Assembly (NCBI RefSeq): GCF_001042905.1
Contig: NZ_JYLB01000015.1
Coordinates: 1-64,000 of the forward strand
Length of the DNA stretch: 64,000 nt
Direction of reading: 5' to 3'
DNA from: Pseudomonas lini
Lineage (GTDB): Bacteria; Pseudomonadota; Gammaproteobacteria; Pseudomonadales; Pseudomonadaceae
The translations under genes and the position numbers were made by a program. The notes beneath the pieces are model-generated. The model had not been told where the DNA came from, did no database searches, and saw only the letters and a list, made by a program, of their open reading frames with translations. Shown here piece after piece: positions 51,123-59,538 of this stretch. Within the stretch, counting starts at the first letter, position 1. The number at the start of each line of letters is the position of its first letter.

Positions 51123-52271
51123 ATGAGTCTTTCCTCTTTCAAAATCGCTCACAAACTGATCACCGGCGCAGGTGCCATCGAGCAACTGGCGGCTGAGCTC
51201 ACACGCCTGGATGTCGACAACCCGCTGATCGTTACCGACGCCGCACTGCTCAAGTCGGGCACGGTGGAGCTGGCGCTGGCGCAGCTGGGCGAGCGCAGTT
51301 ACGAGATTTTCGACCGGGTGTTGCCGGACCCGGAAATCGCCATCGTCGAAGATTGCATGCGGGTTTACCGTGAAGGCGGGCATGACGGGTTGATCGGCCT
51401 CGGTGGCGGCAGTGCCATCGACATCGCCAAGAGTGTTGCAGCCTATGCCGGTTACCACGGCGCCCTGGAGGATTTGTTCGGCGTCGATCAGGTGCCGCGC
51501 AAAGGCCCGCCGCTGATCGCCATCCCGACCACCGCCGGCACCGGTTCGGAAGTGACCAACGTGGCCATCCTCTCCGACAAGGTCGCGCAGCTGAAGAAGG
51601 GCATTATCAGTGATTACCTGTTGCCGGACGTGGCACTGGTCAGCCCACAAATGACCCTGACCTGCCCGCGCAGTGTCACCGCTGCCAGTGGCGTCGATGC
51701 GCTGGTGCATGCCATCGAGTCGTACCTGTCGCTCAATGCCTCGCCAATCACTGATGCCCTGGCCATTGGCGCGATCAAGCTGATTACCCAGGCGCTGCCC
51801 AAGGCCTACGCCAATCCATCCCATCTGCAAGCCCGCGAAGACATGGCCACCGCCAGCCTGATGGCCGGCATGGCATTCGGCAATGCCGGGGTCGGCGCGG
51901 TGCATGCGTTGGCGTATCCGCTGGGTGGGCGTTTCAACATTGCCCATGGCGTCAGCAATGCCTTGTTGCTGCCGTATGTCATGACCTGGAACAAGATGGC
52001 TTGCGTGGAACGCATGCAGGATATTGCCGAGGCCATGGGGGTGAAGACCGCTCATCTGAGCGCCAACGAAGCGGCGGACAAAGCCGTGGAGGCGATGACC
52101 GAGCTGTGCGCAGCGGTGGAAATCCCGTTGGGCCTGCGCAGTTTCGGGGTGCCCGAGGACGCGATCCCGGCCATGGCCGTGGAAGCCGCCGGCATCGAGC
52201 GCCTGATGCGCAACAATCCGCGCAAGTTGAGTGCTGTCGATATCGAGAAGATCTACCGAGCGGCCTATTAG
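51123..52271 (+). CDS. Iron-containing alcohol dehydrogenase
   Basis: 382 residues, group III Fe-ADH. NAD-binding GLGGGSAIDIAK, the adjacent IPTTAGTGSEVTN, and metal ligands in SGVDALVHAIE (Asp/His) and GVGAVHALAYPLGG...NIAHG (two His). It would oxidise an alcohol with NAD(P), substrate unknown. An RBS is not obvious just before the ATG at 51123 (TATAAGAGGCTGCGCAC gives GAGG). The gene sits between agtD and rpe, where P. putida and P. aeruginosa have none that I recall, so it is probably a lineage-specific insertion. Confidence 0.9.
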   Translation: MSLSSFKIAHKLITGAGAIEQLAAELTRLDVDNPLIVTDAALLKSGTVELALAQLGERSYEIFDRVLPDPEIAIVEDCMRVYREGGHDGLIGLGGGSAIDIAKSVAAYAGYHGALEDLFGVDQVPRKGPPLIAIPTTAGTGSEVTNVAILSDKVAQLKKGIISDYLLPDVALVSPQMTLTCPRSVTAASGVDALVHAIESYLSLNASPITDALAIGAIKLITQALPKAYANPSHLQAREDMATASLMAGMAFGNAGVGAVHALAYPLGGRFNIAHGVSNALLLPYVMTWNKMACVERMQDIAEAMGVKTAHLSANEAADKAVEAMTELCAAVEIPLGLRSFGVPEDAIPAMAVEAAGIERLMRNNPRKLSAVDIEKIYRAAY

Positions 52272-52357
52272 TACCCAATCATCGCAGCACGGTGCGCGCG
52301 TCAAAGCATGAGGTATACAATGCGCGCCATCGTGATTCTGCTCAAAAAAGGTGCGTC

Positions 52358-53032
52358 ATGCAGCCCTTCGTCATTGCTCCGTCGATTCTCTCCGCCGACT
52401 TCGCCCGCCTGGGTGAGGAAGTGGACAACGTCCTGGCCGCCGGCGCCGACTTCGTGCACTTCGATGTCATGGACAATCACTACGTACCCAACCTGACCAT
52501 CGGCCCGATGGTGTGTGCCGCGCTGCGCAAGTACGGCGTGACCGCGCCGATCGACGCGCACCTGATGGTCAGCCCGGTGGACCGCATCGTCGGTGACTTC
52601 ATCGAGGCCGGTGCGACCTACATTACTTTTCACCCGGAAGCCACGCAGCACGTCGACCGTTCCCTGCAATTGATCCGCGAAGGCGGCTGCAAGGCGGGCC
52701 TGGTGTTCAACCCGGCGACCCCGCTGGACGTGCTCAAGTACGTGATGGACAAGGTCGACATGATCCTCTTGATGAGCGTCAACCCGGGCTTTGGCGGGCA
52801 GAAGTTCATCCCCGGCACTCTCGACAAGCTGCGTGAAGCGCGGGCACTGATCGATGCCTCCGGTCGTGACATTCGCCTGGAGATCGACGGTGGGGTGAAC
52901 GTGAACAACATTCGCGAAATCGCTGCGGCTGGCGCCGACACTTTCGTCGCCGGTTCGGCGATCTTCAATGCGCCGAACTACCAGGAAGTGATTGAAAAAA
53001 TGCGCTCCGAACTGGCGCTGGCTCGCCCATGA
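52358..53032 (+). CDS. rpe: Rpe, ribulose-phosphate 3-epimerase
   Basis: 224 residues from the ATG at 52358. Motifs IAPSILSADFARLGEE, FVHFDVMDNHYVPNLTIG and MSVNPGFGGQKFIP are diagnostic TIM-barrel sites with the metal-binding His/Asp. An open frame reaching back to 52001 overlaps the Fe-ADH gene and is not used. Interconverts ribulose-5-P and xylulose-5-P. It overlaps gph by four bases. Confidence 0.97.
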   Translation: MQPFVIAPSILSADFARLGEEVDNVLAAGADFVHFDVMDNHYVPNLTIGPMVCAALRKYGVTAPIDAHLMVSPVDRIVGDFIEAGATYITFHPEATQHVDRSLQLIREGGCKAGLVFNPATPLDVLKYVMDKVDMILLMSVNPGFGGQKFIPGTLDKLREARALIDASGRDIRLEIDGGVNVNNIREIAAAGADTFVAGSAIFNAPNYQEVIEKMRSELALARP

Positions 53033-53847
53033 GTGGTTTTGAGCAGCTGTTCCCCGGGCGTCTGCCGCGGCTGGTGATGTTCGATCTGGATGGCACGCTG
53101 GTCGATTCGGTCCCTGATCTCGCGGCGGCCGTGGATAACATGCTGCTCAAACTCGGGCGTCAACCTGCCGGTATCGAACCGGTGCGCGAGTGGGTTGGCA
53201 ACGGCGTACACATGCTGGTACGCCGGGCCTTGGCCAACCACATCGACGCCGAGGGTGTCGATGAGGTCGAGGCCGAGCATGCCCTGGAATTGTTCAACGG
53301 CTTTTATGAGGACGGTCACGATCTGACGGTGGTTTACCCCGGCGTGCGTGACACCCTCAAGTGGCTGAATAAACAAGGCATCGAAATGGCGCTGATCACC
53401 AACAAGCCGGAGCGCTTCGTCGCGCCGCTGCTGGATCAGATGAAGATCGGCCGTTACTTCAAATGGATCATCGGTGGCGATACGCTGCCGAATAAGAAAC
53501 CTGACCCGGCCGCGCTGTTTTTCGTGATGAAAATGGCCAACATTCCGGCGTCGCAATCGTTGTTCGTCGGCGACTCGCGCAGCGATGTGCTGGCGGCGAA
53601 AGCGGCGGGGGTCAAATGCGTGGCCCTCAGTTACGGCTATAACCATGGTCGACCGATTGCCGAAGAATTGCCGGCGCTGGTGATCGATGATCTGCGCAAA
53701 CTAATTCCCGGTTGCCTGGATCCGGCCGCTGAGATAACGTTGCCCGACGCTGTTCAATCCCCTCCTGGAAACGCCATCGTGGTGGTCACTCGCAAACTCT
53801 GGATGAAAGTCATCAAGGCCCTGGCCCGCTGGCGTTGGCGCGCCTGA
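53029..53847 (+). CDS. gph: Gph, phosphoglycolate phosphatase, with trp-leader-like C-terminus
   Basis: 272 residues, HAD superfamily: motif I MFDLDGTLVDSV, motif II ITNKPE, motif III with Lys in PNKKPDPAAL, motif IV FVGDSRSDVLAA. It hydrolyses 2-phosphoglycolate. After the HAD core a ~45-residue tail ends VIKALARWRWRA. Those final 22 codons (53779-53845) match in length and sequence the leader ORF before trpG, including the two Trp codons. trpE starts 70 bp downstream. gph overlaps rpe by four bases. Confidence 0.95.
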   Translation: MSGFEQLFPGRLPRLVMFDLDGTLVDSVPDLAAAVDNMLLKLGRQPAGIEPVREWVGNGVHMLVRRALANHIDAEGVDEVEAEHALELFNGFYEDGHDLTVVYPGVRDTLKWLNKQGIEMALITNKPERFVAPLLDQMKIGRYFKWIIGGDTLPNKKPDPAALFFVMKMANIPASQSLFVGDSRSDVLAAKAAGVKCVALSYGYNHGRPIAEELPALVIDDLRKLIPGCLDPAAEITLPDAVQSPPGNAIVVVTRKLWMKVIKALARWRWRA

Positions 53848-53877
53848 CTTGTTCCTGGCCGGCGTACCGGCGCGTTT
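53779..53877 (+). promoter_or_regulatory. Probable trpE attenuator overlapping the end of gph
   Basis: The last 22 codons of gph (from GTG 53779) encode a peptide ending ARWRWRA-stop with Trp codons at 53830 and 53836. Ten bases on, GCCGG-CGTA-CCGGC (53858-53871) is followed by GCGTTTG. The alternative pairing CGCGCC (53839-53844) with GGCGCG (53869-53874) would block that stem. Ribosome stalling at the Trp codons could thus switch structures. Attenuation of trpE has been reported for P. putida; the exact structure here is inferred. Confidence 0.65.
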
Positions 53878-53917
53878 GCACACCTGACCGTTAGACCCTC
53901 AAGCCACGAGGCACCTC

Positions 53918-55399
53918 ATGATCCGCGAAGAATTCCTGCGTTTGGCCGCTGCCGGCTACAACCGCATCCCGCTTGCCTGCGAAACCCTGGCCGACTTCGA
54001 CACGCCATTGTCGATCTACCTGAAACTGGCCGACGAGCCGAACTCCTACCTGCTGGAGTCGGTGCAGGGCGGCGAGAAATGGGGCCGTTATTCGATCATT
54101 GGCCTGCCGTGCCGCACCGTGCTGCGGGTTCATGATCACCACGTCAGCGTGACCCACGACGGCGTCGAGATCGAAAGCCACGACGTTGAAGACCCATTGG
54201 CCTTCGTCGAAGCCTTCAAGGCGCGCTACAACGTGCCGACCATCACCGGTCTGCCGCGCTTCAATGGCGGTCTGGTGGGCTACTTCGGTTATGACTGCGT
54301 GCGCTATGTGGAGAAGCGTCTGGGCAAATGCCCGAACCCGGATCCATTGGGCGTGCCAGACATTTTGCTGATGGTCTCCGATGCAGTGGTGGTGTTCGAC
54401 AACCTCGCGGGCAAAATGCACGCGATCGTCCTGGCCGATCCGGCGCAGGAAGATGCCTTCGAGCAAGGTCAGGCGCGCCTGCAAGCACTGCTGGAACAAC
54501 TTCGTCAGCCGATCACTCCGCGCCGTGGCCTGGACTTCAGCAAACAGCAATCGGCTGATCCGGTGTTCCGTTCGAGCTTCACCCAGAACGATTACGAAAA
54601 AGCCGTCGACACCATCAAGGAATACATCCTGGCTGGTGACTGCATGCAGGTTGTGCCGTCCCAACGCATGTCGATCGACTTCAAGGCTGCGCCAATCGAC
54701 CTGTACCGGGCGTTGCGCTGCTTCAACCCGACGCCTTACATGTACTTCTTCAATTTCGGCGACTTCCACGTCGTCGGCAGTTCGCCGGAAGTACTGGTGC
54801 GGGTCGAAGACAACCTGATCACCGTGCGCCCGATTGCCGGCACTCGTCCGCGAGGCGCCAACGAAGAGGCTGACGTAGCGCTGGAAAAAGACCTGCTGTC
54901 GGACGACAAGGAAATCGCCGAGCACTTGATGCTGATCGATCTGGGCCGCAATGACACCGGTCGCGTTTCGGAAATCGGTTCGGTGAAACTCACCGAGAAG
55001 ATGGTGATCGAGCGTTACTCCAACGTGATGCACATCGTGTCCAACGTTACTGGCCAGTTGAAGGCCGGGCTGACGGCGATGGACGCACTGCGGGCGATCC
55101 TGCCGGCCGGCACCTTGTCTGGCGCGCCGAAGATTCGTGCGATGGAAATCATCGACGAGCTGGAGCCGGTCAAGCGTGGCGTCTACGGCGGCGCGGTCGG
55201 TTACTTCGCCTGGAACGGCAACATGGACACGGCGATTGCGATTCGCACCGCAGTGATCAAGAACGGCGAACTGCACGTGCAGGCGGGTGGCGGCATCGTC
55301 GCCGACTCGGTGCCAGCGCTGGAATGGGAAGAAACCCTGAACAAGCGCCGCGCCATGTTCCGCGCGGTGGCCCTGGCCGAACAAACCCCGGACACCTGA
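53918..55399 (+). CDS. trpE: TrpE, anthranilate synthase component I
   Basis: 493 residues. The tryptophan feedback motif LLESVQGGEKWGRYS is at 45-59, and the chorismate-binding C-terminal domain has PTPYMYFF, GTRPRGANEE, IDLGRNDTGRVS and GAPKIRAMEIID. With TrpG it makes anthranilate. The ATG at 53918 has GAGGCACCTC before it. As in other pseudomonads, trpE is separated from trpGDC, here by a REPIN and estP. A leader-type attenuator precedes it within gph. Confidence 0.97.
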   Translation: MIREEFLRLAAAGYNRIPLACETLADFDTPLSIYLKLADEPNSYLLESVQGGEKWGRYSIIGLPCRTVLRVHDHHVSVTHDGVEIESHDVEDPLAFVEAFKARYNVPTITGLPRFNGGLVGYFGYDCVRYVEKRLGKCPNPDPLGVPDILLMVSDAVVVFDNLAGKMHAIVLADPAQEDAFEQGQARLQALLEQLRQPITPRRGLDFSKQQSADPVFRSSFTQNDYEKAVDTIKEYILAGDCMQVVPSQRMSIDFKAAPIDLYRALRCFNPTPYMYFFNFGDFHVVGSSPEVLVRVEDNLITVRPIAGTRPRGANEEADVALEKDLLSDDKEIAEHLMLIDLGRNDTGRVSEIGSVKLTEKMVIERYSNVMHIVSNVTGQLKAGLTAMDALRAILPAGTLSGAPKIRAMEIIDELEPVKRGVYGGAVGYFAWNGNMDTAIAIRTAVIKNGELHVQAGGGIVADSVPALEWEETLNKRRAMFRAVALAEQTPDT

Positions 55400-55414
55400 G
55401 TTCACCGATAACCC

Positions 55415-55504
55415 TGTGGGAGCGGGCTTGCCCGCGATGGGGCCAGTACATTCAACATTGATGTTGTCTGTCAGTCCGCTATCGCGGGCAAGCCCGCTCC
55501 CACA
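55415..55504. repeat. REPIN between trpE and estP (GTGGGAGCGGG class)
   Basis: Inverted GTGGGAGCGGGCTTGCCCGC pair. The spacer includes ACATTCAACATTGATGTTG, matching the spacer of the 48655 REPIN although the arms differ. Confidence 0.9.
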
Positions 55505-55522
55505 TGGATAGTGCTCATTTCA

Positions 55523-55559
55523 AAAAAAACGCGGCACCTGTAAGACGGCCGCGTTTTTT
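55523..55559. terminator. Bidirectional terminator, estP/trpE
   Basis: AAAAAAACGCGGC...GCCGCGTTTTTTA: a 7-bp GC stem with A and T runs on both sides, so it can terminate in both directions. It sits between convergent trpE and estP. Confidence 0.85.
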
Positions 55560-55571
55560 ATTGCCTACGAT

Positions 55572-57479
55572 TTAGAAGTCCAGCGCAACCCCAACGGTCA
55601 AACCTTGCTGGGTAAAGTCATCATCCTTGCGCAAGGTATAGCCGCCACGCAGCGCCAGGTCTGCGGTCAATTTGTGGCTGACCCCCAGGCTTAAGCGGTT
55701 GAGATGGCTTTGCGGTGTGTAGCCCTGGAGATTGAAGTCGAGGGACGGCAGGCTGTTGAGGGCGATATTTACCTTCTGAACGTCATCTTCGTATTCACGC
55801 TCGTGGGCGTATTCACCAAACACCTGGGTCTGACGGGTGAAGTTGTATTTGCCTTGCAAGCCGACACCCAGGCGTTTCGAGTCTCGGGTCTGATCATCAA
55901 AAGTCAGTGCCGTGGAGCGGTTGCTGTTTTCCGAGTAGCCGTCGACTTCCACTTTGGCGTAATCGGCGCTGATGAACGGTGACAGGTGCCATTCGCTGCC
56001 CGGTTGGGCAATGTCATAGCCAAGGCGAGTGCTGAAGGCCCAGAGATGGCCATCGGTATCACCCTTTTCCGCGCCTTCGCTGGCACCCAGGTCGAATTTG
56101 CGTTCGAGATTGTCGTAATCCAGCTTGCCACCGGTCAACGCGGCATCGGCCCACCAGCGATTCTGTTGGAACTGGGCGAAGGCGGTCGCCAGATAGCTAT
56201 TGAGTTTGTAGTCCGAATCGTTAGTACCTGCTTCCAGGTCCTGACGATAGAAGCCTGCTGCCACACCGACGCGCCAGGCGTCATTGAGCCGATAGCTGCC
56301 GCCGATATTCAGGTTGTAGCCGGTGCCATCAGCGCTGGCGCTGCTGCTTTGGCTATCAACATCCAGATGCTGACCACCACCGGCAACAATCGCGCGCCAT
56401 TGGCCGACGGCTTGCCAGTTCTCCCAATCCGATTGCCACTGGCTACGCAGTTCGTCCTGGTGCGCGCGTAAGGTGGCGTGGGCCATTTCCGGCAGCAGTG
56501 TCAGTTCCCACGGCGCAGCCAGTAGGGAGTAGGCGTAGTCGGAAATCAGTTTTTGCCCGGCTTCAGTCGGATGGACTCCATCGTTGTAAATCAGCTTGCT
56601 GGGATCCGGCGTGGCACTGTTAATGCCATACGTAGGGTTTTCGGTGCAGCTGTTACCGCTGAAACAGCTCGCCGTCAGGTTCTGGCCTGTAGCAAAACCG
56701 AATCGCGCCGGGTCGGCGAAGGTTTCCTGCAGCAGCAACGGAATGTTCAATGGGATGATTTCGGCATCGATCCCTGCCAGTCGAGTGACCAGTTGCCGGT
56801 TGAAGGCGGAGCTCAGTAGTGAGGTGGGTGTCTGCTGGGGCGTGCCATTGATGGCGGGCGTCAAACCCAGGTCGGGCAGCAGCCATACCACGATGTACCG
56901 GGCGCCGGCGGCCTGCAAAACCTGGACGCTGTCGGCGAGGCGATCCGCAGCGGCATTCGCCTGAGCGCCACTTTGTACACGTCCCTGAAGAAAATCGTTA
57001 CCACCCCCGGAAATGTAATACAGCGCATTCGGATCGGCGCTGAAGTTGTTTGTCGGCAGATAGCCCGAACGCGTGCGTTCACCCGTGGCGGATACACTGG
57101 TGATCGAGGTGAGGATCTGGTCGGTGCGGTAACCTCCAACGGCCCAGTTATTGCCATCCGGCAGGCCCTGGTTCGCACGCGCTGCCGAGGTTGAAGCGGC
57201 CGTCTGGTCCGGCGAAAACCCGAGCCTTTCACCCAGCAGTTGGGTCGAGTTGGCGGAATAGACTTCGCCGCTGCCGTTCTGGTAAACCGGTCCTGTCCGG
57301 TTGGTGAAGCGCAGGGTCGAACCGGGAGGGCCGCCCGTGTCGGTAAACTGCCCGGCATCGTTGAGACTATCGCCGAAGACGATGAAATTCGAATAAGGGT
57401 TGGGCGCCGCAATCGCCTGGGTGCAGGCCATGGCGAGCAAGCAGCCGGCAAGCGGTACAGCCAACGTCTGTCTGATCAT
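55572..57479 (-). CDS. estP: EstP, GDSL-type autotransporter esterase
   Basis: 635 residues from the ATG at 57479 (a TTG two codons earlier is less likely). Signal peptide, then a GDSL/SGNH passenger: FIVFGDSLNDAG, GGGNDFLQ and the Asp-His pair DGVHPTEAG. The C-terminal ~280 residues form an autotransporter beta-barrel ending in Phe (VALDF). Homologous to P. putida EstP and P. aeruginosa EstA, an outer-membrane esterase linked to rhamnolipid and motility traits. The gene lies between trpE and trpG, minus strand. Confidence 0.93.
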   Translation of the reverse strand: MIRQTLAVPLAGCLLAMACTQAIAAPNPYSNFIVFGDSLNDAGQFTDTGGPPGSTLRFTNRTGPVYQNGSGEVYSANSTQLLGERLGFSPDQTAASTSAARANQGLPDGNNWAVGGYRTDQILTSITSVSATGERTRSGYLPTNNFSADPNALYYISGGGNDFLQGRVQSGAQANAAADRLADSVQVLQAAGARYIVVWLLPDLGLTPAINGTPQQTPTSLLSSAFNRQLVTRLAGIDAEIIPLNIPLLLQETFADPARFGFATGQNLTASCFSGNSCTENPTYGINSATPDPSKLIYNDGVHPTEAGQKLISDYAYSLLAAPWELTLLPEMAHATLRAHQDELRSQWQSDWENWQAVGQWRAIVAGGGQHLDVDSQSSSASADGTGYNLNIGGSYRLNDAWRVGVAAGFYRQDLEAGTNDSDYKLNSYLATAFAQFQQNRWWADAALTGGKLDYDNLERKFDLGASEGAEKGDTDGHLWAFSTRLGYDIAQPGSEWHLSPFISADYAKVEVDGYSENSNRSTALTFDDQTRDSKRLGVGLQGKYNFTRQTQVFGEYAHEREYEDDVQKVNIALNSLPSLDFNLQGYTPQSHLNRLSLGVSHKLTADLALRGGYTLRKDDDFTQQGLTVGVALDF

Positions 57480-57885
57480 GAGCAAGTCCGTTTGTTATTG
57501 TTGTAATGAGCAAAACGATAGTGCCAAAAACTATAGAGCCTGTTGCCGTTCGGCGCGAACCCGTCGATTGTTTTACGCGCTTCGATCGGCCCATATTGCA
57601 CGCTCTGCCCAGCTAAGTTACTGTGCCAAGACGTATAAATGAGACCTTCCCCGTGTTGATCGTCAGCAAACTTCTGGATCAAGTCATCAAGGCACACGCC
57701 CGTTGGCGTTGGCGCGCCTGAATCCTTCTGCCGGCCCGGCCGGATCTTTACCGCTTTGCCTTCTTTACCCGCAAGACAAACCGCTTTACAGCGCGACTCC
57801 AGCGACTGACAAAGTGCAGGGCGCTGCGGGTAAATCATTCGAAGGCTGTATTCAAAGTCAGTAAATTCAAGAGGTTCTTAACGCC
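57480..57885. other. estP-trpG intergenic region, 405 bp
   Basis: Holds the divergent estP and trpG upstream regions and the trp leader at 57653-57749. A TATAAA at 57634-57639 lies 14 bp before the leader GTG and may be a -10 element, with no good -35. No other gene seen. Confidence 0.5.
57653..57749 (+). promoter_or_regulatory. trpGDC leader peptide ORF and attenuator hairpin
   Basis: A 22-codon ORF from GTG 57653 to TGA 57721 encodes VLIVSKLLDQVIKAHARWRW-RA, with two Trp codons separated by one Arg codon; GAGA lies eight bases upstream. Ten bases after the stop, CCGGC-CCG-GCCGG (57731-57743) is followed by ATCTTT. The ORF matches the last 22 codons of gph in length and at most positions. 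This fits transcription attenuation of trpGDC, as reported for P. putida. Confidence 0.7.
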
Positions 57886-58479
57886 ATGTTGCTGATGATC
57901 GATAACTACGACTCTTTTACTTACAACGTTGTGCAATACCTTGGCGAGCTGGGCTCCGAGGTCAAAGTCGTGCGCAACGATGAACTCACCATTGCCGAAA
58001 TCGAAGCTCTCAAGCCTGAGCGCATTGTCGTGTCGCCCGGTCCGTGCACCCCGACCGAAGCCGGTATTTCCATCGAAGCGATCAAGCATTTCGCCGGCAA
58101 GCTGCCGATTCTCGGTGTTTGCCTGGGTCACCAGTCCATTGGCCAAGCCTTTGGTGGCGATGTGGTCCGTGCCCGTCAGGTCATGCACGGCAAAACCAGC
58201 CCGGTATTCCACGAGGACAAGGGCGTATTCGAAGGCCTGAATCGCCCGCTGACGGTCACCCGCTATCACTCGCTGATCGTCAAGCGCGAAACCCTGCCCG
58301 ATTGCCTGGAATTGACCGCCTGGACCCAGCTTGAAGACGGCTCGGTCGACGAGATCATGGGGCTGCGTCACAAGACGCTGAACATCGAGGGTGTGCAATT
58401 TCACCCTGAGTCTATCCTCACTGAACAGGGCCACGAGCTGTTCGCCAACTTCCTCAAACAAACCGGCGGCATGCGCTAA
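57886..58479 (+). CDS. trpG: TrpG, anthranilate synthase glutamine amidotransferase
   Basis: 197 residues, class I amidotransferase: nucleophile Cys79 in ILGVCLGHQSIGQ and the His-Glu pair in VQFHPESILT. It supplies ammonia to TrpE. In related bacteria this subunit may also serve PabB. AAGAGG precedes the ATG. The gap to trpD is nine bases. Confidence 0.97.
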   Translation: MLLMIDNYDSFTYNVVQYLGELGSEVKVVRNDELTIAEIEALKPERIVVSPGPCTPTEAGISIEAIKHFAGKLPILGVCLGHQSIGQAFGGDVVRARQVMHGKTSPVFHEDKGVFEGLNRPLTVTRYHSLIVKRETLPDCLELTAWTQLEDGSVDEIMGLRHKTLNIEGVQFHPESILTEQGHELFANFLKQTGGMR

Positions 58480-58488
58480 GGACTTTCC

Positions 58489-59538
58489 ATGGATATCAAG
58501 ACAGCCCTGAGCCGTATCGTCGGCCATCTCGACCTCAGTACCGATGAGATGCGCGATGTCATGCGCGAAATCATGACCGGGCAATGCACGGATGCGCAGA
58601 TCGGCGCGTTCATGATGGCCATGCGCATGAAGAGCGAAAGCATCGATGAGATCGTCGGCGCCGTGACGGCGATGCGCGAGTTGGCGGACAAGGTTGAACT
58701 CAACACCCTCGACGGCGTGGTCGATGTGGTCGGTACCGGTGGCGACGGTGCGAACATTTTCAACGTCTCCACCGCTTCCTCGTTCGTGGTCGCCGCGGCC
58801 GGTTGCACCGTGGCCAAGCACGGTAACCGTGCGGTGTCGGGCAAAAGCGGCAGCGCCGACTTGCTGGAAGCCGCGGGTATCTACCTGAACCTGACGCCGG
58901 TTCAGGTGGCGCGCTGCATCGACAACGTTGGCATCGGTTTCATGTTTGCCCAGACCCACCATAGCGCCATGAAGCACGCCGCCGGCCCGCGCCGCGAGCT
59001 GGGCTTGCGCACGCTGTTCAACATGCTCGGCCCGCTTACGAATCCGGCCGGTGTGAAACATCAGGTGGTGGGTGTGTTCAGTCAGGCGTTGTGCCGGCCA
59101 TTGGCCGAAGTTTTGCAGCGTCTGGGCAGCAAACACGTGCTGGTGGTGCACTCTAAAGATGGCCTGGACGAGTTCAGTCTGGCGGCACCGACCTTTGTGG
59201 CGGAATTGAAGAATGACCAGATCACCGAGTATTGGGTCGAACCCGAAGACTTGGGGATGAAGAGCCAGAGCCTGCACGGTCTGGCGGTGGAAAGCCCGGC
59301 GGCCTCCCTTGAGCTGATTCGCGATGCCTTGGGCAAGCGCAAGACCGAGAACGGTCAGAAAGCAGCCGAGATGATTGTGCTTAATGCCGGTGCCGCGCTG
59401 TACGCCGCCGACCATGCCAGCAGTTTGAAAGAAGGCGTTGCCCTGGCGCACGATGCGCTGCACACAGGCCTCGCTCGGGAGAAACTTGAGGAATTGGGTG
59501 CATTTACCGCGGTATTCAAAGTGGAGAATGAGGGATGA
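58489..59538 (+). CDS. trpD: TrpD, anthranilate phosphoribosyltransferase
   Basis: 349 residues. The PRPP-binding motif VVGTGGDGANIFNVST, the KHGNRAVSGKSGSAD segment and GPLTNPAG are present. It joins anthranilate to PRPP. It follows trpG by nine bases and overlaps trpC by four, so trpGDC is a single operon. Confidence 0.97.
   Translation: MDIKTALSRIVGHLDLSTDEMRDVMREIMTGQCTDAQIGAFMMAMRMKSESIDEIVGAVTAMRELADKVELNTLDGVVDVVGTGGDGANIFNVSTASSFVVAAAGCTVAKHGNRAVSGKSGSADLLEAAGIYLNLTPVQVARCIDNVGIGFMFAQTHHSAMKHAAGPRRELGLRTLFNMLGPLTNPAGVKHQVVGVFSQALCRPLAEVLQRLGSKHVLVVHSKDGLDEFSLAAPTFVAELKNDQITEYWVEPEDLGMKSQSLHGLAVESPAASLELIRDALGKRKTENGQKAAEMIVLNAGAALYAADHASSLKEGVALAHDALHTGLAREKLEELGAFTAVFKVENEG

Noticed and set aside
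52001..52357. N-terminal extension of Rpe by 119 codons
   Set aside because: Overlaps the Fe-ADH gene and reads as shadow; the ATG at 52358 gives a family-length protein.
41715..55504. Recurring palindromic repeats as a possible CRISPR array
   Set aside because: Copies are kilobases apart between genes, match the REP core and show no regular spacers or cas genes.
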